Source: Streptomyces sp. NBC_00344 (GTDB lineage: Bacteria; Actinomycetota; Actinomycetes; Streptomycetales; Streptomycetaceae). From it: DNA of 64,000 nt. Where the stretch lies: positions 2,994,501 through 3,058,500 of the forward strand of contig NZ_CP107996.1 of assembly GCF_036088315.1 (NCBI RefSeq), in the 5' to 3' direction. The notes beneath the pieces are model-generated. The model made no database searches. It was not told where the DNA came from and was given only the letters and a program-made list of their open reading frames with translations. The translations under genes and the position numbers were made by a program. Positions 17,990 through 26,863 of this stretch are shown one piece after another (the first letter of the stretch is position 1; every line of letters starts with the position of its first letter).

Positions 17990-18499
17990 TCAGCGGGTGG
18001 CGAACTCGGTCAGGCTCCCGCCCAGTTGTTCACGCAACCGTGCCAGAGCCCGTACGGAACGGGTCCGCACCGCGGCCGAGCTGAGGTGCAGCGCGTCGGC
18101 GGTCTCCTCGATGCTGCGGTCCTCCCAGTACCGCAGCACCACGACCGCCCGGTCCTTGGGCGCGAGCCGGCTCAGCGCGTCGAGCAGCGCGACCCGCAGG
18201 GCCAGGTCCTCACCGCCGTACACCGGCCCTTCGGGCACCTCGTCCACGGGGCGCTCGGCCGACGACCGCCGCCTCTGGTGTGTCAGGAACGTGCGGACCA
18301 GAACGGTCTGGGCGTAGCCGGCCGGATTGTCTATCCGCGCCACCCGGCCCCACAGCCCGTACATCCGGCCCAGCGTCTCCTGCACCAGATCCTCGGCCAG
18401 ATGGGTGTCGCCGCTGGTCAGCAGACAGGCCGAACGGAAAAGGTGAGTCGCGCGGCCGACCGCGAACTCGCGGAAATCGTCCGTACGGGACTGCCTCAT
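17990..18499 (-). CDS. SigE-family ECF RNA polymerase sigma factor
   Basis: A 169-aa sigma factor. Region 2 is in FREFAVGRATHLFRSACLLT and AEDLVQETLGRMYGLWGRV; region 4 is in LSRLAPKDRAVVVLRYWEDR and SIEETADALHLSSAAVRTRS. The layout is that of the actinobacterial SigE-family ECF group, often encoded next to a membrane protein as here. It directs RNA polymerase to stress or envelope promoters that cannot be read from this sequence. ATG 18499 is the natural start. No cognate promoter is identifiable upstream. Confidence 0.92.
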   Translation of the reverse strand: MRQSRTDDFREFAVGRATHLFRSACLLTSGDTHLAEDLVQETLGRMYGLWGRVARIDNPAGYAQTVLVRTFLTHQRRRSSAERPVDEVPEGPVYGGEDLALRVALLDALSRLAPKDRAVVVLRYWEDRSIEETADALHLSSAAVRTRSVRALARLREQLGGSLTEFATR

Positions 18500-18642
18500 G
18501 CGTTGCTTCGCCCCCCTGTGCGTCCTTACACCTCACTGACGCGCCGGACCGGCTCAAATGTTTCATCGCCGTCCAGCGGAGTGTGCGGGAGCTCGGAGCC
18601 GGCTCATGCGTGCCCGCCGGATCCCGGGGTAGCCGGAGAACC

Positions 18643-18933
18643 ATGTACGAACTGAGCATGGGACTCGCCGGCGCAGCGCCGTTCCTCGCCGGTCTCGTTA
18701 TCGCCGGCGTGCTGATCACAGCTGTCTGGTGGGGCATCCGGATCCGGTCGAGGGAACCGGCCCCGCCCCGCCCCGACGAACAGCCGCGGCGCCCGCCGGA
18801 GGCGGGGCCGCCCGGCGAGGTCCTGGACCATCCGGAGTCGAACGAGCTGCCCAGGAGCGACGAGCGACTGACCCCCCATCAGCTCAAGGGCCACGGCAAC
18901 ACAGCCGGCCGGCCGGAACCCCCCGGCCGGTAG
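18643..18933 (+). CDS. DUF6479-like small membrane protein
   Basis: A 96-aa protein with one membrane segment at about residues 12-34 (APFLAGLVIAGVLITAVWWG). A charged, Pro/Glu/Arg-rich tail ends LTPHQLKGHGNTAGRPEPPG. This layout matches the streptomycete DUF6479 group; function unknown. GGAGAACC precedes ATG 18643. The stop codon lies inside a hairpin that separates it from the dps gene. Confidence 0.78.
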   Translation: MYELSMGLAGAAPFLAGLVIAGVLITAVWWGIRIRSREPAPPRPDEQPRRPPEAGPPGEVLDHPESNELPRSDERLTPHQLKGHGNTAGRPEPPGR

Positions 18934-18943
18934 CACCGGCCGG
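18923..18943 (+). terminator. Hairpin over the stop codon before dps
   Basis: CCGGCCGGT (18923-18931) and ACCGGCCGG (18935-18943) pair perfectly around a 3-nt loop and enclose the stop codon of the DUF6479 gene. No T-tract follows, so it may only attenuate read-through into dps or protect RNA ends. Confidence 0.55.
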
Positions 18944-18982
18944 CCCGACCGCCAAGAGCACACACGTAAGGAGCACGCACCG

Positions 18983-19459
18983 ATGACCGCCACCGTGAAG
19001 AGCACACTGCCCGCCGACTCGCGCGACACCACCGGGGACGCCCTGCAGGGCGCTCTGGTGGATCTGCTCGGCCTCTCACTTCTCGCCAAGCAGGCGCACT
19101 GGAACGTGGTGGGCCCGCGATTCCGCTCCGTCCACCTGCAACTCGACGAGGTGGTGACCGCCGCCCGCGACTACGCCGACACGGTGGCCGAGCGCTGCTC
19201 CGCCATCGGTGTCCCGCCGGACGGACGCGTCACCGCGCTGGGCAAGACGAGCGAGCTGCCCGAGCCGGCCACCGGCTGGATTTCCGACGACGACGTCGTC
19301 GCCCTGATGGTGAATGCGCTGGGCGGCGTGATCACCCGGATGCGGGAGCGGATCGAGGCGACCGACAAGCCCGACCCGGTCTCCCAGGATCTGCTGATCG
19401 GGCTCACCGCCGAGTTCGAGAAGCAGCGCTGGATGTTCCAGGCGGAGAATCACTCCTGA
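18983..19459 (+). CDS. dps: Dps-family DNA-protecting ferritin
   Basis: A 158-aa ferritin-like protein. The Dps signature is LSLLAKQAHWNVVGPRF (about residues 33-50), with the ferroxidase His, then HLQLDEVVTAARDYADTVAER and a C-terminal FEKQRWMFQAENHS. Dps dodecamers oxidise and store iron and protect DNA under oxidative or starvation stress in the cytoplasm. AAGGAG precedes the ATG. The 3' end overlaps the convergent phosphatase gene by 10 bp. Confidence 0.94.
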   Translation: MTATVKSTLPADSRDTTGDALQGALVDLLGLSLLAKQAHWNVVGPRFRSVHLQLDEVVTAARDYADTVAERCSAIGVPPDGRVTALGKTSELPEPATGWISDDDVVALMVNALGGVITRMRERIEATDKPDPVSQDLLIGLTAEFEKQRWMFQAENHS

Positions 19460-21174
19460 TCCAGAGGCAACTGGACAAGCAGCGGATCCGCGCCCTGCCG
19501 GATCCGGGAGGCGAGGACGGCGATGTCGTCCTCGGCATCCTGTCCGAAGCGTTCCAGCACCTCGTCCAGCAGATCGTTGAGGAGCCCGCTGGCCGGCATC
19601 CTGAGGCCGGCCAGCCGCGCCACGGACACATCGATGTCCTCGCCCCGCCGCTCCACCAGGCCGTCCGTGTAGATGAACAGCACGGACCCGGGACCGCACG
19701 GCACGATCGCGGACTCGTACCCGCCGACCCCGGTGCCGAGCGGCGGGCCGACCGGCACGTCGATGATCCTGGCTCCGGCACCCGGGTCGATGAAAACCGG
19801 CGGCAGATGGCCCGCGCTCGCCACCTGGCACACCCCGTGGATCCGGTCGACGATCGCCAGCAGACAGGTGGCGGCGCGGTCGAAGCCCGACTTCTCCACC
19901 ATCCGGTCCAGCTGCTCCAGGATGCGGTGCGGGGGCAGCTCGTCGACGGCCAGTATCCGCAGCATCGAACGGTAGTGGCTCATGGCGACGGCCGCCTCGA
20001 CCCCGTGACCCATCACATCGCCGATCGCCTTGAGGTGACGGGCGTCGGACAGCGGCAGCACGTCGAACCAGTCGCCGCCGACCATCGCACCGGGACCCGA
20101 AGCCAGATAGCGGGTGGCGACCTCGACGTGCGGGTGCGGCTCGTACGGCTCGGAGAGCAGTGAGCGCTGCAGTTCCAGCGCGATGCCCCGCTCACGCGTA
20201 TAGCGGCTGGCATGGTCCAGATCGACGGCGGCCCGGCCGGCCAGCTCCCGTGCCACCACCACGTCGTCCTCGGTGAAGGCGGGCGACTCCCCGGCCCGCA
20301 CGAGCGTCATGGTGCCCAGCGGCATCCCCCGGGCGGTGAGCGGCACCACACAGGACGAGTGGAAACCGAGGGCGCGGTAGGCGGCGACCCGCTCGCGGTT
20401 GGGGGCGGACACGAGGATCTGCTCGTCGCTGTACATGTTGATCAGCACCGGCTGGTTCGTCGCGATGCAGCGGGGAATGGCCCCGCCCTCCTGGTAGTCG
20501 ACGTACTCCCCCGGCCCGCCGAACCGCTGCACCGCCCTCTTCAGCCGCGGCAGGGCGGCCATCCCCGCCCTGCGCAGCCGGGTCACGCCGGGTGGCGCAG
20601 GCCGTACGGACTGGCCGACCTCGGGCGGGAAGATCTCGACGCTCGCGGCATCCGCGAGGTCGGGCACCACGAACTCGGCGAGCTCCCGGCAGGTGGTGTT
20701 CATGTCCAGCGTGGTGCCGATACTGGTGGCCGCGGTGTCCAGCAGGGCCAGATGCCGCCTGGCCTGCTCCAGTCGCTCCTGCTGCTGCACGGATGCGGTG
20801 ACCTCCAGCAGGATGCCCACCAGACCCACCACCCGGCCATGACGTTCCAGCCGGTGGTAGACCCCGTGCCAGTAGCGGGTGCCGCCGGAGCCGGTGGCGG
20901 AGGTGCGGCCACTGGCGGTGACCTCCCTCGGCCGGCCGTCCGCGATCACCCTGCGCAACATGTCCTCGTGCGCGTCGACGTCGGGAACGACCTCGGCGAT
21001 GGTCCGGCCCAGATGATCCGCGGCGGGGATGCCGTTGAGCCGTGCGAGTGCCGGATTGACATAGAGGTAGCGCAGACCTGGGTCGAGCACGCCGACCGCC
21101 GCGAGGGTGGAGCCGACCAGCGCGGTGAGAGCTGCCGCGTCGTACGGCAGGGCATCCTCCACTTCGGCGGACAA
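19450..21174 (-). CDS. PAS-GAF-SpoIIE serine phosphatase
   Basis: About 574 aa. A PAS domain at about residues 12-125 (LRYLYVNPALARLNGIPAAD, then VYHRLERHGRVVGLVGILLE) is followed by a coiled link. A GAF domain spans about residues 150-320 (SCVVPLTARGMPLGTMTLVR). A PP2C/SpoIIE phosphatase domain fills residues 345-565, with VGGDWFDVLPLSDARHLKAI and IVPCGPGSVLFIYTDGLVER holding metal aspartates. Such proteins dephosphorylate anti-anti-sigma factors in response to a signal. I favour a TTG start at 21174, 5 nt after AGGAGG, over in-frame upstream codons whose sequence looks non-coding. Confidence 0.85.
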   Translation of the reverse strand: MSAEVEDALPYDAAALTALVGSTLAAVGVLDPGLRYLYVNPALARLNGIPAADHLGRTIAEVVPDVDAHEDMLRRVIADGRPREVTASGRTSATGSGGTRYWHGVYHRLERHGRVVGLVGILLEVTASVQQQERLEQARRHLALLDTAATSIGTTLDMNTTCRELAEFVVPDLADAASVEIFPPEVGQSVRPAPPGVTRLRRAGMAALPRLKRAVQRFGGPGEYVDYQEGGAIPRCIATNQPVLINMYSDEQILVSAPNRERVAAYRALGFHSSCVVPLTARGMPLGTMTLVRAGESPAFTEDDVVVARELAGRAAVDLDHASRYTRERGIALELQRSLLSEPYEPHPHVEVATRYLASGPGAMVGGDWFDVLPLSDARHLKAIGDVMGHGVEAAVAMSHYRSMLRILAVDELPPHRILEQLDRMVEKSGFDRAATCLLAIVDRIHGVCQVASAGHLPPVFIDPGAGARIIDVPVGPPLGTGVGGYESAIVPCGPGSVLFIYTDGLVERRGEDIDVSVARLAGLRMPASGLLNDLLDEVLERFGQDAEDDIAVLASRIRQGADPLLVQLPLDQE

Positions 21175-21262
21175 AACGACCTCCTGGGACGTGTCCTGCT
21201 TCCATAGTCGGCCGCCCGGTGCCCCGCCGCATCCGCCGGGGCGACGGGGGCCGTGCCCGCCG

Positions 21263-22282
21263 TCAGCGCGCGGGCGGTGCCGTCGACCCGCGCGGGGTGA
21301 GCACCGGCGTGGCGGCCTGGTGCGACACGGCGCGCGCACCGCCCAGGACGGCGTACAGCGCACGGGCCGCGTCGGAGCCGAAGGCGTGGATGTCATGGCT
21401 CATCGCGGACAGCGTGGGGTGGGTCAGCCTGCAGAGCTGAGAGTCGTCCCAGGCCAGCAGCGAGACGTCCGCGGGGACGCGCAGGCCCATCTCGGCCGCG
21501 ACGGAGAGCCCGGCGACGGCCATCAGGTCGTTGTCGTAGATGACCGCCGTCGGCCGGACCGCCGACGCCAGCAGGGTACGGGTGGCCCGGGCGCCGGCAG
21601 CGCCGGAGAAGTCGGTCGCCATCTGACGGCCTTCCGGCAGACCGAGACCGGCGACGGCCGTGGCGAACGCCGTACTGCGGATGACGCTGTGCCCCAGGCG
21701 GGCCGAACCGCCGACCCTGGCGATGGTCCGATGGCCCAGCGCGGCCAGATAGCGGACCGCGTCGCCGACGGCGGTGCCGTCGTCGGTCCACAGCGCGGCG
21801 AACGGTCCGGCCAGCGACGGATGGGCGACCGCGACGGCCGGCAGCCCGATACGGGCGAGCTCCGGGACGCGCGGGTCGTCCTGCTGGAAGTCGACCAGGA
21901 CCGACCCGGCGATCTGCCCCGACTTCCACCAGTGCCGCTGGAGCCGTATCTCCTCGTCCGCATCACGGACCAGCCGCAGCAGCAGCGCCCCTCCACGCTC
22001 GGTGAGGACGCTCTCCATCCCGGAGATGAACTCCATGTAGAACGGCTCCAGGCCGAGTTGCCGGGACGGACGGCGGATGGCGAGACCCACGGCCCCACTG
22101 CCCGTGGTGAGAGAGCGTGCGGAGAGGTGCGGTTCCCAGCCCATCGCCCGCGCCGTCTCGATGATGCGCGCGCGGGTGGTCTCCGAGACTCCCGGCTTGT
22201 TGTTGAAGGCCAGAGAGACCGCCGCCTTGGACACTCCGGCCTGCGCCGCGACGTCCTTGATCGTCGGGCGGGGCCGGTTCAT
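21263..22282 (-). CDS. LacI-family transcriptional regulator of the mannoside locus
   Basis: A 339-aa repressor. The LacI helix-turn-helix is at residues 7-52 (TIKDVAAQAGVSKAAVSLAF, hinge near EPHLSARSLTTGSGAVG), followed by a periplasmic-binding-type sensor domain. Its ATG overlaps the beta-mannosidase stop codon (ATGA), so the two are co-translated. The palindrome at 24851-24862, upstream of the mannosidase, is a typical LacI-family operator and probably its binding site, making the locus self-regulated. The inducer is presumably a mannoside (inference). Confidence 0.93.
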   Translation of the reverse strand: MNRPRPTIKDVAAQAGVSKAAVSLAFNNKPGVSETTRARIIETARAMGWEPHLSARSLTTGSGAVGLAIRRPSRQLGLEPFYMEFISGMESVLTERGGALLLRLVRDADEEIRLQRHWWKSGQIAGSVLVDFQQDDPRVPELARIGLPAVAVAHPSLAGPFAALWTDDGTAVGDAVRYLAALGHRTIARVGGSARLGHSVIRSTAFATAVAGLGLPEGRQMATDFSGAAGARATRTLLASAVRPTAVIYDNDLMAVAGLSVAAEMGLRVPADVSLLAWDDSQLCRLTHPTLSAMSHDIHAFGSDAARALYAVLGGARAVSHQAATPVLTPRGSTAPPAR

Positions 22283-24711
22283 GCCGGCTCCACCGCGAAC
22301 AGAGCAGCTCTCGCCGCTCCGGCGTCCGGGGTGTCCCAGCCGCGCACCCCGATGGTGGCGCTTTCCCCTGGCAGCAGCGTCAGCAGGCCCCGGTCGGCGG
22401 TGGCCGCGAGGGCGAGACGGTCGGCCTGGAGCAGCAGATCGCGCACCAGCGTCCGGGCCGTGACCCGCACATCGACCCGGTCCTCGTGGTGCTCCAGCGC
22501 CACATCGAAATCCGGTACCGGATAGGCGAACAGAAGGTCGCGCACCGGGAAGTGCACAGCGCGCAGGCCCTTCGCGTCGGCCACCAGGAACTCATCGGCC
22601 GATCCGGCGTCCGGGATCAGCCCGGCGGGCACCGGCGCGGCCGCGACCGCACGGGCCCCGGCCGCCGGTTCCAGGACCGCATCGGCGAGCACCTGGCCGT
22701 CTGCCCTCATCCGCCGCAGCCTCACCTCGGGTCGCCACGGCGCTGCCGACTGGTTGACCGCGACCGCGGCGAGGCCGCCGTCGCGTATCTGAAGGGTCAG
22801 CAGCCGGTCCGCGTAGACCCGCCGGAGCTCGTGGAGGAGCGGCTTGGCGCGTCCGTCGCCGTCGATGGCGGCCCAGGAGGTCACCGGCCAGCAGTCGTTG
22901 AGCTGCCAGACGACGGTCCCCGCACAGAGCGGCCATTGCGCGCGCCAGTGCTCGATGCCGGTGGCCACCGCGCGGGCCTGGTTGACCTGGGTCAGGTAGT
23001 GCCAGCGGTCGAAGTCCGCGGGGACGGCGAAGTGCCTGGCCAGGCCCCGGTCGAGTTTGCCGTTGCCGCCGGCCGCCTTCTGGTGGTGCAGCATGCCGGG
23101 CGAGTCGGCGGCCGGCACCTCATCCGGCAGCGCACGGCGCAGGGTGGCGTAGGCCGGTGGCGCCTGCCAGCCGAACTCCGCCGCGAAGCGCGGGAACTGG
23201 TCGAGATAGTCGGTGTAGTCGGTGCGGTTCCAGACCTCCCACGAGTGCGAGGTGCCATGTGCCGGATCGTTGGGATGACGGTCCCAGGAGCCCGACCAGG
23301 GACTGCCCGCCCAGTAGGGCCGGGTGGGGTCGGTCTCGGCGACGATGCGCGGCAGCAGGCCGAGGTAGTACCCCTCACCCCAGGAGTTCCCCGCGAGGCC
23401 CTCCTCCCACTGCCAGTCGCGAAAGCCCCAGAGATTCTCGTTGTTGCCGTTCCAGAGCACGAGAGAGGGGTGCGGCATGAGCCGGGTGACGTTCTCCCTC
23501 GCCTCCGCCTCCACCTCGGAGCGCAGCGGCTGCTCCTCCGGGTAGGCGGCGCAGGCGAAGAGAAAGTCCTGCCAGACCATCAGACCGAGTTCGTCGCAGA
23601 GCTCGTAGAAGGTGCCGGACTCGTAGATTCCGCCGCCCCACACCCTGATCAGGTCCACCCCGGCTTCGGCGGCCTGGGTGAGGCGGGCGCGGTAACGCTC
23701 GGCGGTGATCCGGGAGGGAAAGACGTCGTCGGGAATCCAGTTGACCCCGCGGGCGAAGATCCGCTCGCCGTTGACCACCAGGGTGAAGCCGGTGCCGTGC
23801 TCATCGGTGGAGGTGTCGAGGGTGACGGTACGGAAGCCGATGCGGCGCGACCAGCTGTCGAGGGGGGCACCGCTCCCGTCCCTGAGGATCACCTCGCAGT
23901 CGTACAACGGCTGCTCGCCGTATCCGCGCGGCCACCACAGAGCAGGGCCGGCGACCTCCGACGTCACCGTGGCCTGCGGGCCGTCGAAGCGTACGGACGC
24001 CATCGGCCGGTCGCCGACGCGGAGATCCGCGGTGAGCTGCTGTCCGGCGCCCGACGCCGTGCGTTCGACCTCGATACGCACCTCGACCCGGCCGGTGCCT
24101 GCGTCGACGGTGACCAGTGGGCGTACCCCGGCGAGACGGGCCGTCGACCAGTGCTCGAGCCTGGCAGGCTTCCAGATACCTGCGGTGACCAGGGTCGGGC
24201 CCCAGTCCCAGCCGAACGAACAAGCCATCTTGCGGATGTACTGAAAGGGCTCCGGATAGGAGTTGGGGCGCTCCCCCAGCTGCGCGCGGACCGCTTCGGC
24301 CTCGGTGTAGGCGGAGGTGAAGAGCACCGAGAGTCCGGTCCCGGCGGTCTCCGCGGTCTCCGGGTCCTCTGCGTCGAGCTTTCCGGTGATGTCGAAGCGG
24401 TATCCGCGGTGCATGTTGCGCGTGCGGCCGATCACTTCGCCGCCGATGACGACCGCGGCGGCGGTGTCGAGCCCGTCGAAGACCAGATCGGTGCGCTCAT
24501 GGTCACTGTCGCGCGGAGCTAGCACGGTGTCGTACCGCCAGTCCCGGCGGCCCACCCACCCCACGTCGTTCTCGTTGCGGGAGAGGAAGGGGTCGGGTAT
24601 CAGCCCTGCGGTGAGCAGATCGGTATGGACGCAGCCCGGAACCTGCGCGGGCACCCGGGACGAGTCGTGCCGCAGGGCCCAGCCTTCGGTCAGGGGGGTG
24701 ACGTCCTTCAT
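22279..24711 (-). CDS. Beta-mannosidase, glycoside hydrolase family 2
   Basis: An 810-aa cytoplasmic enzyme that releases beta-linked mannose from the non-reducing end of manno-oligosaccharides or glycans. The GH2 layout is an N-terminal sugar-binding fold, an Ig-like domain and a TIM barrel. Catalytic signatures are WNGNNENLWGF (acid/base Glu, about residue 422) and RFAAEFGWQAPPA (nucleophile Glu, about residue 512). No signal peptide is visible, so substrate would be imported. ATG 24711 has GGAG 8 nt upstream. It leads an operon with the LacI gene and is divergent from the ROK gene. Confidence 0.92.
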   Translation of the reverse strand: MKDVTPLTEGWALRHDSSRVPAQVPGCVHTDLLTAGLIPDPFLSRNENDVGWVGRRDWRYDTVLAPRDSDHERTDLVFDGLDTAAAVVIGGEVIGRTRNMHRGYRFDITGKLDAEDPETAETAGTGLSVLFTSAYTEAEAVRAQLGERPNSYPEPFQYIRKMACSFGWDWGPTLVTAGIWKPARLEHWSTARLAGVRPLVTVDAGTGRVEVRIEVERTASGAGQQLTADLRVGDRPMASVRFDGPQATVTSEVAGPALWWPRGYGEQPLYDCEVILRDGSGAPLDSWSRRIGFRTVTLDTSTDEHGTGFTLVVNGERIFARGVNWIPDDVFPSRITAERYRARLTQAAEAGVDLIRVWGGGIYESGTFYELCDELGLMVWQDFLFACAAYPEEQPLRSEVEAEARENVTRLMPHPSLVLWNGNNENLWGFRDWQWEEGLAGNSWGEGYYLGLLPRIVAETDPTRPYWAGSPWSGSWDRHPNDPAHGTSHSWEVWNRTDYTDYLDQFPRFAAEFGWQAPPAYATLRRALPDEVPAADSPGMLHHQKAAGGNGKLDRGLARHFAVPADFDRWHYLTQVNQARAVATGIEHWRAQWPLCAGTVVWQLNDCWPVTSWAAIDGDGRAKPLLHELRRVYADRLLTLQIRDGGLAAVAVNQSAAPWRPEVRLRRMRADGQVLADAVLEPAAGARAVAAAPVPAGLIPDAGSADEFLVADAKGLRAVHFPVRDLLFAYPVPDFDVALEHHEDRVDVRVTARTLVRDLLLQADRLALAATADRGLLTLLPGESATIGVRGWDTPDAGAARAALFAVEPA

Positions 24712-24850
24712 ACGGGCAGCTCCATCCGGATGCTTCACAGCGAGGCGTCATCCTGAACCGGTCCAGTTTTCCCGGTCAGCATGAATGACCTCAACTCCCT
24801 TACATGACCTAACTTTTACTAAAAATACTGTGACATTCGCGGTGCGATTA

Positions 24851-24862
24851 GACAACGTTGTC
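24851..24862. promoter_or_regulatory. LacI-type palindromic operator between beta-mannosidase and ROK genes
   Basis: GACAACGTTGTC is a perfect 12-bp palindrome with the central CG common to LacI-family operators. It lies in the 238-bp divergent region, 88 bp before the ROK start and 140 bp before the mannosidase start, and could control both directions. Confidence 0.75.
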
Positions 24863-24949
24863 CAGACACATGCAAAGTGTCCCGTCGAGCGACTCGGCCC
24901 ATGCTGGCAGACGGGTCCTGCCGGAAGCCGGGCAGAAGGGGGCAGCCAC

Positions 24950-25921
24950 GTGTACGGGGCACTCGACATCGGCGGCACGAAGATCGCCGGTGCGCTGATC
25001 GACACGGAGGGCCGGGTCCTGCTGCGGGCCCAGCGGCCGACACCCGCACGGGAGCCGGCCGCCGTGCTGATGGGCGCTGTCACCGCCGTCCTCGACGAGC
25101 TGGCGCGCGATCCGCGCTGGGCTTCGCTCAGCTGCCTTGGCATCGGCAGCGCGGGTCCCGTCGATGCTGCGGCCGGCACGGTGAGCCCGGTGAACATCGC
25201 GGCCTGGCGTGGCTTTCCGCTGGTGGACGAGGTGCGGTCACACTCGGGCCTGCCCGCGTCGGTCAGCCCGGTGCTGATCGGTGACGCGGTCGCCATGGCC
25301 GCGGCCGAGCACTGGCTCGGAGCTGCCCGCGGTGTCGACAACGCGCTCTGCATGGTGGTCTCCACCGGCGTCGGCGGCGGCCTGATCCTCAACGGCGCCC
25401 TCCACCAGGGCCCCACCGGCAACGCCGGCCACATCGGTCACATCAGTGTCGCCCTGGACGGAGCACCGTGCCCCTGTGGTGCCCGCGGCTGCGTCGAGGG
25501 CCTGTCCAGCGGCGCGGCGATCACCCGGCATGCCCTCGACGCGGGCTGGACGCCGCCTCCTGGCACGGCCGCTTCGGCGGAGTCGGTGGCGGCGGCTGCC
25601 CGGACCGGCGACCTTCGCGCCACCGCGGCCTATGACCGTGCGGGGCAAGCGCTGGCGGCCGGAATCGCCGCGACGGCCGCTCTGGTCGAGTTGGACCTGG
25701 TGGTGATCGGCGGCGGGGTCGCCCAGGCCGGCGATCTCCTTTTCGGCCCGCTGCGACGCCACTTCGCGCGGTACGCGAAGCTCGACTTCACCCGGCAGGT
25801 GCGGATCGTGCCCTCCCTGCTCGCCCTGGACGCCGGGCTGATCGGCGCGGCGGCAGCAGCAGCGGCGAAGACGCACCGGCCGGACGTGGAAGCCCGGGCC
25901 GAAGCGCACTCGGGGTCGTAG
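24950..25921 (+). CDS. ROK-family sugar kinase
   Basis: A 323-aa protein. The N-terminal phosphate loop is ALDIGGTKIAGALID. The ROK signature near residue 165 leads into the zinc motif CPCGARGCVEGLSSG with three Cys, and HIGHISV supplies the His. There is no DNA-binding domain, so this is a kinase rather than a repressor. Likely substrates are mannose or glucose freed by the neighbouring beta-mannosidase (inference). GTG 24950 follows AAGGGGG. It shares the palindromic operator with the divergent mannosidase-LacI operon. Confidence 0.9.
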   Translation: MYGALDIGGTKIAGALIDTEGRVLLRAQRPTPAREPAAVLMGAVTAVLDELARDPRWASLSCLGIGSAGPVDAAAGTVSPVNIAAWRGFPLVDEVRSHSGLPASVSPVLIGDAVAMAAAEHWLGAARGVDNALCMVVSTGVGGGLILNGALHQGPTGNAGHIGHISVALDGAPCPCGARGCVEGLSSGAAITRHALDAGWTPPPGTAASAESVAAAARTGDLRATAAYDRAGQALAAGIAATAALVELDLVVIGGGVAQAGDLLFGPLRRHFARYAKLDFTRQVRIVPSLLALDAGLIGAAAAAAAKTHRPDVEARAEAHSGS

Positions 25922-26040
25922 GCGGCTGGTTCGCCACAGTGAGGGTCACCACGGCGGGCGGTACGGCTACCGGGAGGGGCCGGTCCGCACCCGCCCTCTC
26001 AATAACTGGCGGCTCATCCGCTCATCGGCTGGGGCGTGCG

Positions 26041-26550
26041 TCAGGAACGGGGCGCCGCCTCGAGCTCCCGCTTCAGGTTGGCCAGGGTCCTCTCGATGTT
26101 GCGGACCTGGAACGCGGCGAAGGTGCGCCCCCCGGTCGCTATCCGGTCGAAGGTGTTGGCCACGAAGGTGGGCCACGAGCGCCGGTCGTCCGTCCAGGTC
26201 TCGGTCACCTTCGTTCCGTTTCCCGCGTCCTCGAAGCGGTATGCCCACGTGGCGATGGGGGCGCTCAGCAGGGGACGGCCGAGCCCGATCGCGTGGACAC
26301 GGAAGGCGAAGTGGCGCCCGGGCTCGGCGACGGTCACCGTGCAACGGGTCGTCCAGCGGAACGGGCCGCGCTTGTTCCGCCCGTCGAAGACCACCCCCAG
26401 CCCGGCCGGCTCGTCCTCGCCCGGCACGGTCGCCCCGAGGTTCTCCGGGCTCCAGCGGCCCATCTGCGCGGGCCTGCTGATCTGCTCGTAGACCGACGAC
26501 GCTGGGGCCTCGATCAGGATGCTGCGGGCCACGGTGAACGTACGGGTCAT
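26041..26550 (-). CDS. SRPBCC family protein (polyketide cyclase/START-like fold)
   Basis: A 169-aa protein with the typical opening IEAPASSVYEQISRPAQMGR and the WSPENLG turn, strands around GPFRWTTRCTVTVAEPGRHF, and the final helix containing AAFQVRNIERTLANLKRELE. These proteins bind hydrophobic ligands in a deep cavity; this one has no marked catalytic residues and its ligand is unknown. ATG 26550 is used because GGAG lies 6 nt upstream. It is convergent with the ROK gene. Confidence 0.85.
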   Translation of the reverse strand: MTRTFTVARSILIEAPASSVYEQISRPAQMGRWSPENLGATVPGEDEPAGLGVVFDGRNKRGPFRWTTRCTVTVAEPGRHFAFRVHAIGLGRPLLSAPIATWAYRFEDAGNGTKVTETWTDDRRSWPTFVANTFDRIATGGRTFAAFQVRNIERTLANLKRELEAAPRS

Positions 26551-26863
26551 GACGGCTCCGTTCCTGGGGCCCATGACCCTACTTGCCAGTAGCAATGTTG
26601 TCAGCAGTGGTGGCACCACGAGCTGCCGAGACCGGACGCCGGCGCTCCGGCTCGTCCTGATCCCGCTCGGCACGGCGATCCGGCACCCGGGCCGCCCCAC
26701 CGCCTGCGGGCCTTCCGCCCCGCGCCCCATCGGGTGCATGCCGGGACGAAGGTGCACGCCGTGGTCCCGGCGGAGGGCCGAGCATTCCGGCGCCGTACGG
26801 TTCCGTGTCCCCCACCGGGGGCGCCTCTCCCCACCCCTCTCTGTGGGAGGGCCTTTTTGCTGC
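26551..26863. other. 313-bp intergenic region between two minus-strand genes
   Basis: I find no convincing gene. The left end carries a small inverted repeat near the SRPBCC promoter (26579-26592). The right end has a GC-rich imperfect hairpin followed by a plus-strand T-tract near 26850, with no plus-strand gene upstream for it to terminate. Confidence 0.5.
26579..26592. promoter_or_regulatory. Small inverted repeat upstream of the SRPBCC gene
   Basis: CTACT and AGTAG are 5-bp arms around TGCC, 29 bp upstream of the start codon. It could be an operator half of a TetR-type site; the arms are short and chance is possible. Confidence 0.3.
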
